Position numbers and translations under genes: made by a program. Source: Planctomycetota bacterium (GTDB lineage Bacteria; Planctomycetota; Phycisphaerae; Phycisphaerales; SM1A02). Taken from it: DNA of 64,000 nt. Shown here piece after piece: positions 40,582 through 49,191 of this stretch; the stretch's first letter is position 1; each line of letters begins with the position of its first letter. The stretch covers positions 1-64,000 of the forward strand of contig QWPW01000006.1 of the NCBI GenBank assembly GCA_003671025.1. Direction: 5' to 3'. Below the pieces are notes generated by a model that was given only the letters and a program-made list of their open reading frames with translations, was not told the DNA's origin and ran no database searches.

Positions 40582-41550
40582 ATGCCCTCGGTCGTTCACG
40601 CGTTCGCTCCCGCGAAGGTCAACCTCGCGCTCTCAGTCGGCCCGCTGCAACGCGATGGCATGCATGAAATCGCCTCGTGGATGACGACTCTTGATTTGTG
40701 CGACGACCTCACGCTCACGCGATTGCCGCTGGGCACATGCTCGCGCTACGCCATCGAGTGGCACACCGATGCGCGATCGAAGGCCGATATCGATTGGCCT
40801 GTGCGCAGTGATCTCGCGGTGCGCGCACATGAAGCGCTCGAAGCCCGCCTCGCGAGGCGGTTGCCGGTGCAACTTCGATTGCAGAAGCGCATCCCTGTTG
40901 GCGGCGGACTCGGTGGCGGCTCGTCCAACGCGGCCGCGATGTTGCGCGGACTTGATGCGCTGTTTGAGTTGCGCCTTCGCCCTGAATTTCTCGAAGAAGT
41001 CGCGCGGCCGCTGGGAAGCGATGTGCCCTTCTTCGTGCGTGGCGGAAGCGCGATTGTCGAATTGCGCGGCGAACAGCTGCAACGCGCGCGCGACCAACGC
41101 GTGCATGTCGTGCTGGTGTTTCCGCAGATCGCGTGTCCCACCGGCGCGGTGTATCGAGCGTTTGATGCGTTGACGCGCACAACGAGTGTCGATGTGCAAC
41201 GCGTGCGCGCGTTGACGGCGAGTTCGCCTGCAAGCAGCGCGTTGTTCAATGATCTTGCGGAGGCCGCGTGCATCATCGCGCCGCAATTGACTGCGTTGCG
41301 CGGCGAGATCGCCGCACTCACGCAACAACCCGTGCATGTGAGCGGATCAGGATCCACGCTGTTTCTCTTGGCCGATGATGCGATGCATGCAGATGCGTTG
41401 GCGCAACTCATTGAGCGCACGTTGTCGGTGGTGGCGCTGGCGAGTGTGTCCGCGCCAACTCCAATCGAGATTGTGGATGGTGATGTGCGCGCGATCGATG
41501 CCATCAGCAGTGACCGCGATGACGAAGACGATGTGAGGTTCAACCCTTAA
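40582..41550 (+). CDS. ispE: 4-diphosphocytidyl-2-C-methyl-D-erythritol kinase
   Basis: The product is 322 residues. It phosphorylates CDP-ME in the MEP route to isoprenoids. GHMP-kinase motifs are present: PAKVNLALSVG at the N-terminus (catalytic Lys), PVGGGLGGGSSNAAAML (ATP loop), GSDVPFFVRGG and VSGSGSTLFLL. It has a ~40-residue C-terminal extension ending in an acidic SSDRDDEDDVRF stretch. The ATG at 40582 fits the leaderless -10; the longer in-frame start at 40531 is antisense to the peptidase leader and unlikely. Confidence 0.93.
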   Translation: MPSVVHAFAPAKVNLALSVGPLQRDGMHEIASWMTTLDLCDDLTLTRLPLGTCSRYAIEWHTDARSKADIDWPVRSDLAVRAHEALEARLARRLPVQLRLQKRIPVGGGLGGGSSNAAAMLRGLDALFELRLRPEFLEEVARPLGSDVPFFVRGGSAIVELRGEQLQRARDQRVHVVLVFPQIACPTGAVYRAFDALTRTTSVDVQRVRALTASSPASSALFNDLAEAACIIAPQLTALRGEIAALTQQPVHVSGSGSTLFLLADDAMHADALAQLIERTLSVVALASVSAPTPIEIVDGDVRAIDAISSDRDDEDDVRFNP

Positions 41551-41655
41551 CTCGTCGCGCTCGGGCGTACGACGGTCTTGCCCAATGTTGTTTCCGTACT
41601 TCATCCCACGTTCCAAATGCAAAGTGCCGGCGACACCAGCATCGACGCGACGAGT

Positions 41656-42029
41656 GAACATCGCACTGTGGGTCAACGGGCGCACTGCTTCAAATCGCAG
41701 GCGCGATCGTGCTGATCACCGCCGAGCAGTGGTACGCGGGGAGCGTCACCGCCAGCGGCGTTGTGGTCGGCTACCAAACGGGTAGAGTCAAAATAGGCAC
41801 GGAATCCGCGGAATTGGTCGGGTTTTCCAGCTCATCGGGCCAAGAGATCATCTTCACCGACTCGACGTCATCGAGCTCACCGCACCCCATAGGAGCCGTG
41901 GTTCCCCTGCGCTCTGATTATCGGTGGCGCATGCATCACGCTCATCGCAGTTGCGATTCGAATGCCTTCGCGCCAATCAATGACGCGATCGCCACCCCGA
42001 GCAATGCTCCGCAACGCGATGAGGCGTAA
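41656..42029 (+). pseudogene. Probable broken DUF3592-like small membrane protein
   Basis: The frame entered after a stop at 41655-41657 reads as a hydrophobic segment (GALLQIAGAIVLITAE) and then SGVVVGYQ, GFSSSSGQEIIFTDSTSSSSP and IGAVVPL, which recall the DUF3592 pattern of a TM helix, beta domain and GxxVPV turn. There is no ATG, GTG or TTG before the first helix; the only start, GTG at 41709, is inside it. After VPL the frame becomes polar, while a shifted frame reads ALIIGGACITLIAVAIRM, the second helix expected here. The simplest reading is a gene damaged at both ends by deletions or frameshifts, or containing sequence errors. Confidence 0.45.
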
Positions 42030-42032
42030 ACT
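42027..42032 (+). promoter_or_regulatory. -10-like TAAACT of nadA
   Basis: TAAACT ends 8 nt before the ATG at 42041; no ribosome-binding site. Confidence 0.45.
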
Positions 42033-42040
42033 AAGGCCAA

Positions 42041-43243
42041 ATGCTGTGGCAGCCCTCACTTCCTCAACGCTATCTCGACACCACTGAAGCGGAGTTGGGT
42101 AACGCGATCGAAGCACGTCGGCGCGAGTTGGGGAGCAAGCTGCTCATCCTCGGTCATCACTACCAACAAGATGACGTCATTCGTCACGCCGACTTTGTTG
42201 GCGACAGTCTCAAGCTCTCGCAATTGGCCGCCGAGCAAGCGCCACAACGCGGCGCGAAATACATCTTGTTTTGCGGCGTGCATTTCATGGCCGAGACTGC
42301 GGACATTCTTACTGAGGACGATGTCGCAGTCATCTTGCCTGACCTCTCCGCGGGATGTTCGATGGCCGACATGGCCAACTACGACGACACGGTGGACGCG
42401 TGGAATTCGATTCAAACCGCGCTGCGCCGTGCGAAGTCCAATCAGCGGGTGATTCCCATCACCTATGTGAATTCGACGGCGGCGATCAAGGCGTTTGTTG
42501 GCGATCACGGTGGCGCGTGCTGCACCAGCTCCAACGCTTCGCGTGTGTTTCAGTGGGCGCTCGCAGGCGGCGAGACGCCACTCGCGCGCGGTGAGAAGAT
42601 CAAGATCCTCTTTCTGCCTGATCAACATTTGGGGCGAAACACCGCGAAATTGCATGGTTTTGTGACCGAGGTCGATGCGGCCGCCACACGATCGAAGGCC
42701 GAGTGTGCGTTGTGGAATCCCAAGTTGGAGAACGGTGGCCTCACCGAAGAAGCACTCGTCGACGCAGAGGTTTTGCTTTGGGCAGGGCACTGCAGCGTGC
42801 ACAAGCTTTTCCGTCCTGAGCATGTGGTGGCCGCGCGCAAAGACAAACGCACCGTGCTCGTGCATCCTGAATGTGCGCAAGAAGTGGTGGATCTCGCGGA
42901 CCTCGCGGGTTCGACCGAGTTCATTCTCGAGACGATTCGCGCTGCGGCGCCAGCGTCGCGCTGGGCCATCGGCACCGAAGTGCATCTGGTCAATCGCATC
43001 GCGCGCGCGGCGAGCGAGCACGGTGTCGACGCGCGCATTTTGAGCGACTGTCAGTGCTTATGCACGACGATGTACCGCATCGATCAAGCACACATCTTGT
43101 GGTGTCTCGATCAGTTGGCTGCGGGCAAAGTGGTCAATCGCATCGTGGTTCATCCTCAAGTCAAGCCGTTGGCGCAGCAGGCGCTGGCACGAATGTTGGC
43201 GTTGGTTTCCTCGCGACGCTCGACGCCTATGCCGGTTGACTGA
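42041..43243 (+). CDS. nadA: Quinolinate synthase
   Basis: The product is 400 residues. It condenses iminoaspartate and dihydroxyacetone phosphate to quinolinate for NAD synthesis. The three Fe-S cysteine positions are Cys106 in DLSAGCSMADMA, Cys251 in WAGHCSVHKLF and a CQCLC cluster (337-341) in place of the usual single third cysteine. The substrate-binding ILGHHYQQDD and VNSTAAIKA segments are present. nadB and nadC are not nearby. The start fits TAAACT 8 nt upstream. Confidence 0.94.
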   Translation: MLWQPSLPQRYLDTTEAELGNAIEARRRELGSKLLILGHHYQQDDVIRHADFVGDSLKLSQLAAEQAPQRGAKYILFCGVHFMAETADILTEDDVAVILPDLSAGCSMADMANYDDTVDAWNSIQTALRRAKSNQRVIPITYVNSTAAIKAFVGDHGGACCTSSNASRVFQWALAGGETPLARGEKIKILFLPDQHLGRNTAKLHGFVTEVDAAATRSKAECALWNPKLENGGLTEEALVDAEVLLWAGHCSVHKLFRPEHVVAARKDKRTVLVHPECAQEVVDLADLAGSTEFILETIRAAAPASRWAIGTEVHLVNRIARAASEHGVDARILSDCQCLCTTMYRIDQAHILWCLDQLAAGKVVNRIVVHPQVKPLAQQALARMLALVSSRRSTPMPVD

Positions 43244-43362
43244 CGGCGCGCGGCGTCTTTGTTTTTGTTCTCCTCGCAACCCGACTCCTCAGGGCCGCGT
43301 GCATCCTTGCGCGAAGGCGCTGTTACTGTCTGCGGCTCAAAACTTTCTCAATCGGACTCGCC

Positions 43363-46300
43363 ATGCGGAACAAGAAAACCAAGATCTCTCTCGTCGTCGT
43401 TGCAGTACTTGGAGTTGCCGTGGCGCTCGCGCCGACGCTGCTGGGCGGTTACGCGCGCGGCGTCATCGTGGAGTCGATCGCGAGCCAGGTCAAGGGCACG
43501 GTCACGCTCTCGAGTGTGTCTTTGGGCTGGTTTTCTGCGCAAAAAATCGCAGGTCTCTCCATCGACGGCGGTGCCGCGAATGGAAGCATCAATGCGGACG
43601 CGCAACTCAACCAAGGGTTGTGGGAACTGCTCATGGGAGGCGATATCACGCTCGCGCTCAGCGGCGCGGTCACCACCACGATCGCGGCCGATGGATCGAT
43701 CGGCCTTCTGCGAATGATGCAAGATGTTCCTGCTGCCGCAAGCCCGCCCAGCGGCACGAGCGCCACGCCGAGCGCCGCAGGTTCGCCGTTGCAGAACGCG
43801 CTAGGAACGCGCGCGGTCAAAGTTGAACTGACAAGTTTCGACTTGCACGCGACGAGATCCGATGGCGTCGCCTACGACATCGAGAAGATGAAGGGATCGA
43901 TCGCGCTCAAGGGCAACGATGTTTCCGTCACGCTCGATGGATCGACAAAAACGCTGGGCCGCGCAGGCGAGTTCTTGCTCGAATCGAAAGTGGCGTTGGC
44001 ATTTTCGACTGCGGGCGCGCTTGATCTCAATGCAACGCACGGAACATTCACGTTGGATGGCAGCGATCTCGCGCTTCCCTCGGTTGCGGGCGAGGTTGCG
44101 TTGACCAAGCTGCATGTGAGTGCGAAGAAAGAAGCCGCGGGCGAAGTGCGTGTGGACGCAGCTATCAACGCGCGAGTTGCTGATGCAGCCGAGTCGCAGG
44201 TCGCTGCCGAAATTCTCATCGCGCAGCTCTTTGACGATGGCGGCGCGCTGATGCTTGATCCTGGTGCGATTCGCGTATCGATCGACGCGCGCGCCGTTCC
44301 GCTCGCGGCGTTGCAACCGTTCGCGCCGGAGATCGCGCCGGGGGTTCCCCTTGATTTCGCACAAGACATCGGCAGCACTGCGGACATCATCGTGAGCAAA
44401 GGTCTCGGCGGCGCGGCGCGCGTTTCATGGGAATCCCAGCATCTGCGCCTCGCGTTTGACGGCGCCGTGACCGCTGATGGCGCGCGCATCGATGGTGCGA
44501 CTTTGCAAGCGAATGTGACGATCCGACCGCAAACGCTGCGCGCGATTTCGGGGCTTGACGCTGCAGAAGCGGTCGAGGTGTCGCTCTCAGGAAGCAACAT
44601 CGCGTGGCATCAACTCGATGCGAAAGACGCGGCAAATCCCAGTAAAGCGGTGGGCGGCGATTTCTCTGTGCAAGTGACGAAGCCAGTGCAATTGCGCGCA
44701 GTGGCGGAGAATCTCGACGCGCGCGTCAGCTCGCTCACGGCCACGCTGAACAAGAAACTCGACGATGTGTTGGCGCATGTCACGGCGGCATCGGCGTTGA
44801 ACTACGGCGCGAAAGGCACGGCCTCGCTCACGCTTGCAGGCGATGTGAATCTTTCGACTAAGGCGCTCGCGGCAGGTTCGCTCGACGCCATCGCGTTGCT
44901 TGATCCCGCGACCGTGTCGAATTTTTCGCACGGCGCGCTCGCAGTGCGCGGTACTGCGGCCAACCTCAAACTTTCAGTAAACAATCTCGCGATGCCGTTT
45001 GTGGTCTCGGCGAATGACTCACTGCTCGCGCATGCGCAAGGTCACGCAAGCATCGAACTTGCAGGCGCACTCGCCGTTGAAGGCGCGGCAACGGACGCGA
45101 CCAGTCCGCCACTGAGCGCGATGGTCAACGACCTCAAGTGCGAACTCACGCTGCCGAGCAACAGCAAGCCCGGCGTGATTGATCTCGGTGCGCGCATTGA
45201 CGGTGCGGTGACGCACGTTGTCCAGCAATTCACGCGTATTCCCGCATCATTTGCCGCACCAGCGCCCGAGTTGTTGGCGACGCTTGGACTCGTAGGTTCG
45301 ATCGACATCAAAGGAATCGATCCATCATTCGTCGCCCGCTTGGCGCCGAGTGCTGCGGACAAAGTGGGAGTGCTCGGCGTTGGACCGATGACGGCTTCGG
45401 TGCGCAATCGAAATGAGAACGGCGCGACGCTCGCAGAGTTCACGCTCGACGCGACGGACGCGGATGTGTCGGGATCGGTGCGCCTTGCCAAAGACACGCT
45501 GGCACTCAACGCGTTCGTGCTCGACCTCACGCTCAGCAAACAAGCGCTCGCCTCGCTCCCACTCGGTGAAGGAATCGAACTCGCGCCAGGGACGAAAATT
45601 TCAGTGCGCGTTCCCACCTTCGCGCTCACGCAAGCGAGCGACGGTTGGGTTCCATCAGGCGATTGCGCGGCGACGATTTCCATCGACGCGTTGCAGATCA
45701 ATCGCGCGCCAGGAATCATGGCGCCGCTGAAGATTGCGCGCATCGATACCAACGCCTCGTATGTCTTCAAAGAGGAGCGCGCAGTCGTCAAGGGCCACGC
45801 AAACCTTGGAGGCAACGGCAACGCGGGCGGCATGGCGTTTGACCTCGCATGGAAAAAACCTGCACAAGCGAAGCTGTTTTCTGGCGCGCAGGGCTCGCTC
45901 GAGATCGTTGAGTTTGATCTGGCGAAGTTCGAACCAGCGCTTGGTCTCGCGCCGGGGAGTTACTCGGGAATGCTCGGCGGCGCGGGAACTCTGAAGATCA
46001 CCTTTGATGAACGTGACTCGGCACGCGCGCAAGTGATTGCATCGTTTCCCAAGACGCAAGGCTCGATCGAGCTTGAGGTCATCACGCAAAGTGGTCAGCG
46101 TCTGGCGCGCGCGAAGGGTGATGTGAGCGCAGACATTTCCGCCGATGCGTTTGGAAAACTCGCGGGTCTCGGTGGAGATCCCACACGACGCGTGACGACT
46201 CCAGTGCGCGCGACGATGACGATTGCGCAACTCGATGTTCCGCTCGACGACGCGCTGAGGCCGCTGCTCGCACGCGCGAGTGTGAACGCGAACGGCGCGC

Positions 46301-47526
46301 TCTCACCGCTGGCACTTGAAGTCATTACTGGCAACGGAACAAAGACATCGGTGTCGACGGGCGCGCTTGCGCTGACGATCAAGAGCGCGCGGCTTGCCGA
46401 TGAAATCACGCTGCAACTGAGCAGTGCAAATGCGCCGAGCGCTGCTACGGCCACGAACCAAGTCAGCACCACGGGCAGCATCGACGCGAAGATCGTCGTG
46501 CGCGGCGCAGTCGCGGACTCGACGAACATCGCGACTCAAGCAAAGGTCGCGAACAACACCAAAGTTGCCAACGCGCCCGCAACTGCCAGCGCCATGCGTG
46601 TCGACGCAACCATCAAGGCATCGAAGTTTCCCGCGGCCACATTTGATGCGCTCGCGGCCACGGGCGGATCGATTCAGAAATATCTCGGCGACGCGATTGA
46701 CGCGGAAATCTCCGCACAATCGCTCTCGTCCACCGGCGGTTCACTCGCAGCGAAACTCTCGTCAGCCTACGCATCGCTCGATGCGCCAGTACTCACGGTG
46801 AGCGACGGTTTCTTGCGCGTGACCGAGAGCGCACCGTTGAGCGCAACCTTCGCGCTTTCGCCCGCAGTGAAAACCGAGTTGCTCGCGTCGATCAATCCGA
46901 TCTTCTCCGACATCGTCGCGGGATCACCCGCGAAGTTCACGCTCACGAATCTCGCGTGGCCACTCGATGGGGATCGCAAGAAGTTCGACGCTTTGTTCAC
47001 GCTCGAGACCGGCGAAGTGCGTCTCTCCAATTCGGGAGTGCTTTCGTTTCTGCTGACATTCGCGGGCGCATCGCGCGCCGATGGATTCGAGTCGTATCTC
47101 GACATGCTCAACGGCACGGTGAAACAAGGTCGATTGACCTATCGCGACTTCGCACTGCGCGCGGGCAAGACCAAGCAGGGCACGTGGAAGAATTCGTTGC
47201 TCTTTGCAGGCGACATTGATCTTGCCGCGAAACCGATGCGTGCGAATTCGATCTCCACGGTGGTTCCGCTTTCTGATGCCGCAAATTGGTCGAGTATGGC
47301 GAAAGGTATGTTTGACAGCATCGGCGCTGCGAGTCCCGAGTTGCTCAAATCGCTGACCGTCGGCGTCGACATGAGCGGTCCGTTGTTCGACAGCGCCGGC
47401 AAGCCCGCGAAGCTCGAGATGAAAATGAAATGGCCAGACATCACGAAGGCGTTGTCCGACAATCCTGGGGGAATCCTCGATGCCGCGGGTTCGATCTTCG
47501 ATGCGATTCGCAATCGAAACAACTAG
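43363..47526 (+). CDS. Giant AsmA/TamB-like membrane-anchored protein
   Basis: The product is 1387 residues, the longest gene in the window. An N-terminal membrane anchor (ISLVVVAVLGVAVALAPTLLGG) is followed by the AsmA-like opening ARGVIVESIASQVKGTVTLSSVSLGWF, then about 1250 residues of short amphipathic beta strands rich in Ala, Ser and Thr. AsmA, TamB and YhdP proteins form long beta grooves across the periplasm that carry lipids to the outer membrane, a plausible role here. The C-terminal LAAKPMRANSISTVVPL and FDSAGKPAKLEMKMKW segments are typical of AsmA-like ends. TACTGT lies 33 nt upstream of the ATG. Confidence 0.78.
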   Translation: MRNKKTKISLVVVAVLGVAVALAPTLLGGYARGVIVESIASQVKGTVTLSSVSLGWFSAQKIAGLSIDGGAANGSINADAQLNQGLWELLMGGDITLALSGAVTTTIAADGSIGLLRMMQDVPAAASPPSGTSATPSAAGSPLQNALGTRAVKVELTSFDLHATRSDGVAYDIEKMKGSIALKGNDVSVTLDGSTKTLGRAGEFLLESKVALAFSTAGALDLNATHGTFTLDGSDLALPSVAGEVALTKLHVSAKKEAAGEVRVDAAINARVADAAESQVAAEILIAQLFDDGGALMLDPGAIRVSIDARAVPLAALQPFAPEIAPGVPLDFAQDIGSTADIIVSKGLGGAARVSWESQHLRLAFDGAVTADGARIDGATLQANVTIRPQTLRAISGLDAAEAVEVSLSGSNIAWHQLDAKDAANPSKAVGGDFSVQVTKPVQLRAVAENLDARVSSLTATLNKKLDDVLAHVTAASALNYGAKGTASLTLAGDVNLSTKALAAGSLDAIALLDPATVSNFSHGALAVRGTAANLKLSVNNLAMPFVVSANDSLLAHAQGHASIELAGALAVEGAATDATSPPLSAMVNDLKCELTLPSNSKPGVIDLGARIDGAVTHVVQQFTRIPASFAAPAPELLATLGLVGSIDIKGIDPSFVARLAPSAADKVGVLGVGPMTASVRNRNENGATLAEFTLDATDADVSGSVRLAKDTLALNAFVLDLTLSKQALASLPLGEGIELAPGTKISVRVPTFALTQASDGWVPSGDCAATISIDALQINRAPGIMAPLKIARIDTNASYVFKEERAVVKGHANLGGNGNAGGMAFDLAWKKPAQAKLFSGAQGSLEIVEFDLAKFEPALGLAPGSYSGMLGGAGTLKITFDERDSARAQVIASFPKTQGSIELEVITQSGQRLARAKGDVSADISADAFGKLAGLGGDPTRRVTTPVRATMTIAQLDVPLDDALRPLLARASVNANGALSPLALEVITGNGTKTSVSTGALALTIKSARLADEITLQLSSANAPSAATATNQVSTTGSIDAKIVVRGAVADSTNIATQAKVANNTKVANAPATASAMRVDATIKASKFPAATFDALAATGGSIQKYLGDAIDAEISAQSLSSTGGSLAAKLSSAYASLDAPVLTVSDGFLRVTESAPLSATFALSPAVKTELLASINPIFSDIVAGSPAKFTLTNLAWPLDGDRKKFDALFTLETGEVRLSNSGVLSFLLTFAGASRADGFESYLDMLNGTVKQGRLTYRDFALRAGKTKQGTWKNSLLFAGDIDLAAKPMRANSISTVVPLSDAANWSSMAKGMFDSIGAASPELLKSLTVGVDMSGPLFDSAGKPAKLEMKMKWPDITKALSDNPGGILDAAGSIFDAIRNRNN

Positions 47527-47626
47527 TCACCGCAGCGCTGCGATTCGCTCGCGCGTCAATTCAGCAATGCAATTGATGGGTTGATGGCGCGGGATGCACG
47601 GCGCCCATGCCGCGCGAATCGCCCAC

Positions 47627-48184
47627 TTACATGGGCTTTTCGGCGATGGTCTCGTCAAACACTTGCAGCAGTTTCGTCTTGTCGAAGATCATTTCTTGAC
47701 GCGAGAGACCAGTGATCTCGTAGTGCGGCGTCAATTCAATCGCATCGACGGGGCACGCCTCTTCGCACATGCCGCAATAGATGCAACGCAACTCATCGAT
47801 GTCGAACTGCTTGGGATATTTTTCGCGGTCAGGCCACGGCGATTCTTCGGCGACGATGTGGATGCAATTGGCGGGGCAGGCCGTCGCGCACATGAAGCAC
47901 GCGACGCAGCGCACGCGCCCGTCTTCGTCTTTGTTGAGGCGATGCACGCCGCGAAAGTTGTCGCGAAACTGGCCGCCCTCTTCAACAGGACGATCGTCGC
48001 GCTTCTGTTCGGGGTACTGCAACACCCAAATGTTTTTCTTGGTGGTGCCGCCGCGACCGATGTTTTCGAAGCAGTGACGCAGCGTCGTCCCCAAGCCTTT
48101 GAAGATCGCGGGGAGAAACAAACTCTCTCCGCGAGAGAGGCGGGTGGGGGTCACGTCGATGACTTCTTCGTCGCGGATTGCCAT
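47627..48184 (-). CDS. nuoI: NADH-quinone oxidoreductase subunit I
   Basis: The product is 185 residues. NuoI carries clusters N6a and N6b in the peripheral arm of complex I. Two 4Fe-4S sets are complete: Cys93, 96, 99 and 103 in CVACFMCATACP and Cys134, 137, 140 and 144 in CIYCGMCEEACP. The N-terminal FKGLGTTLRHCFEN and the PEQKRDDRP segment are family-typical. No other nuo gene is in the window; the rest of complex I must be elsewhere. Start 48184 is chosen because the in-frame extension to 48337 is antisense to atpZ and a TACCAT -10 ends 9 nt upstream. Confidence 0.94.
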   Translation of the reverse strand: MAIRDEEVIDVTPTRLSRGESLFLPAIFKGLGTTLRHCFENIGRGGTTKKNIWVLQYPEQKRDDRPVEEGGQFRDNFRGVHRLNKDEDGRVRCVACFMCATACPANCIHIVAEESPWPDREKYPKQFDIDELRCIYCGMCEEACPVDAIELTPHYEITGLSRQEMIFDKTKLLQVFDETIAEKPM

Positions 48185-48193
48185 GGGGTCGGG

Positions 48194-48203
48194 ATGGTAC
48201 GGT
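48194..48203. promoter_or_regulatory. Overlapping divergent -10 boxes of nuoI and atpZ
   Basis: The 10-mer ATGGTACGGT contains TACCAT on minus (48199-48194, 9 nt before the nuoI ATG) and TACGGT on plus (48198-48203, 6 nt before the atpZ GTG). The two start codons are separated by only 25 bp. Confidence 0.5.
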
Positions 48204-48209
48204 GTGGCC

Positions 48210-48590
48210 GTGAGCAACGAAAGCGAACCGAAATCATCACCGCCTCGCGCAAGCAGCGAGAGTGCACGCACCAATCGCGTCACCTTGCTCGCGCGCAAGC
48301 CGTTTCTCGCCGACGCATCGATGATGGGGTTGGGCACTCAGATCTTTAGCGAAGTCATCGCCGGAGTCGTGCTCGGCCTCGGCACGGACTACCTCCTCGG
48401 CACCAAAGGTCGCTGGGTGGTGGTGGGCGCGATCGTCGGAGTGTGCGTGGCCATGTGGACCATGATTCGTATCGCGCTAAACATGAAGGGCGTTTCAGCG
48501 AGTCGCGCTAACGCTGGCAAAGCGACGTCCACGCCGAATTCGTCGAGCGCATTGCGAAGCGGTGAGTCGAGGACCGATGAAGCACGCTAA
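48210..48590 (+). CDS. atpZ: AtpZ/AtpI-type F0F1 ATPase accessory protein
   Basis: The product is 126 residues from the GTG at 48210. Two membrane helices (GLGTQIFSEVIAGVVLGLGTD and WVVVGAIVGVCVAMWTMIRIA) joined by YLLGTKGR match the small membrane proteins (PF09527-type) found at the head of atp operons, proposed to transport Mg/Ca or help assemble the ring. The N-terminal ~40 residues are Ser/Arg-rich. Its end overlaps the next gene by 14 bases. It initiates the split atp operon with a leaderless -10. Confidence 0.75.
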   Translation: MSNESEPKSSPPRASSESARTNRVTLLARKPFLADASMMGLGTQIFSEVIAGVVLGLGTDYLLGTKGRWVVVGAIVGVCVAMWTMIRIALNMKGVSASRANAGKATSTPNSSSALRSGESRTDEAR

Positions 48591-49005
48591 CCCCGCCTCG
48601 GCCTATCCCACCGGACGACTCCTCTTCGCCATCGGAGCATCAGCCGCGACGCTCATCGTGCTGTGGACGCTCATTCGCCTCGGCGGCGAGCTCTCACCCG
48701 AGGTCTATCGAGCGGGCGTTCTAGGACTGGCATCAGCCACGCTCGCGCATATTTTGGGAGCAGTCGCGGGCGGATTTTTCATCGACGCGCACGGCTGCTC
48801 GACCGCGTACCTCGCCTCCACGGTCGTGCGCTTCCTGCTCACACCGCTGTTGGCACTCTCGTTATACTTTGCCCTCCCTGTGCAGCCCGTCCCGCTCCTC
48901 ATCGGTGCGACGGTGGGCTACCTCGTCATCTTGGTGGCCGACATGGCCGTCATGCTGAAGTCGGCGCAGAGGGGTGAGAGAGACGTGGGCGCGGCTGCAA
49001 ACTGA
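48577..49005 (+). CDS. atpI: ATP synthase protein I-like membrane protein
   Basis: The product is 142 residues from the ATG at 48577 (GAGGA upstream). Four hydrophobic segments are visible: LLFAIGASAATLIVLWTLI, LGLASATLAHILGAVAGGFF, TVVRFLLTPLLALSLYFAL and LLIGATVGYLVILVADMAVM. It occupies the AtpI position between atpZ and atpB; the symbol rests on position and topology more than on motifs. It overlaps atpZ by 14 bases and is followed by a 186-base gap before atpB. Confidence 0.65.
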   Translation: MKHANPASAYPTGRLLFAIGASAATLIVLWTLIRLGGELSPEVYRAGVLGLASATLAHILGAVAGGFFIDAHGCSTAYLASTVVRFLLTPLLALSLYFALPVQPVPLLIGATVGYLVILVADMAVMLKSAQRGERDVGAAAN

Positions 49006-49065
49006 GCCAAAACCTGCGGAAAAAGCGTGGTTTTCAGAATTTGCAAGGCCGCGCACGACACAACG

Positions 49066-49146
49066 AATTGACATTAATTGACATCGTGACAGATTTCACG
49101 ATTGCGTCCATCGATGCAATCTCCATCGACACGACATCGACACGAC
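49066..49146 (+). promoter_or_regulatory. Repeated TTGACAT elements upstream of atpB
   Basis: AATTGACATT (49066-49075) and AATTGACATC (49076-49085) are adjacent and each holds a TTGACA -35 sequence; 17 nt after the first is AGATTT. ATCGACACGAC is then duplicated at 49125-49146. This AT-rich gap may hold a second promoter for atpB onward. Confidence 0.35.
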
Positions 49147-49191
49147 ACTTGATCGCGGAATCGCGTCTGCATCAGCTCTGAACTTTCCCGC

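Larger units (their letters stand above)
41551..42040. other. Region between ispE and nadA
   Basis: These 490 bases hold one degraded DUF3592-like reading frame (41656-42029) and the nadA promoter. 41551-41655 shows nothing I can identify. Confidence 0.5.
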
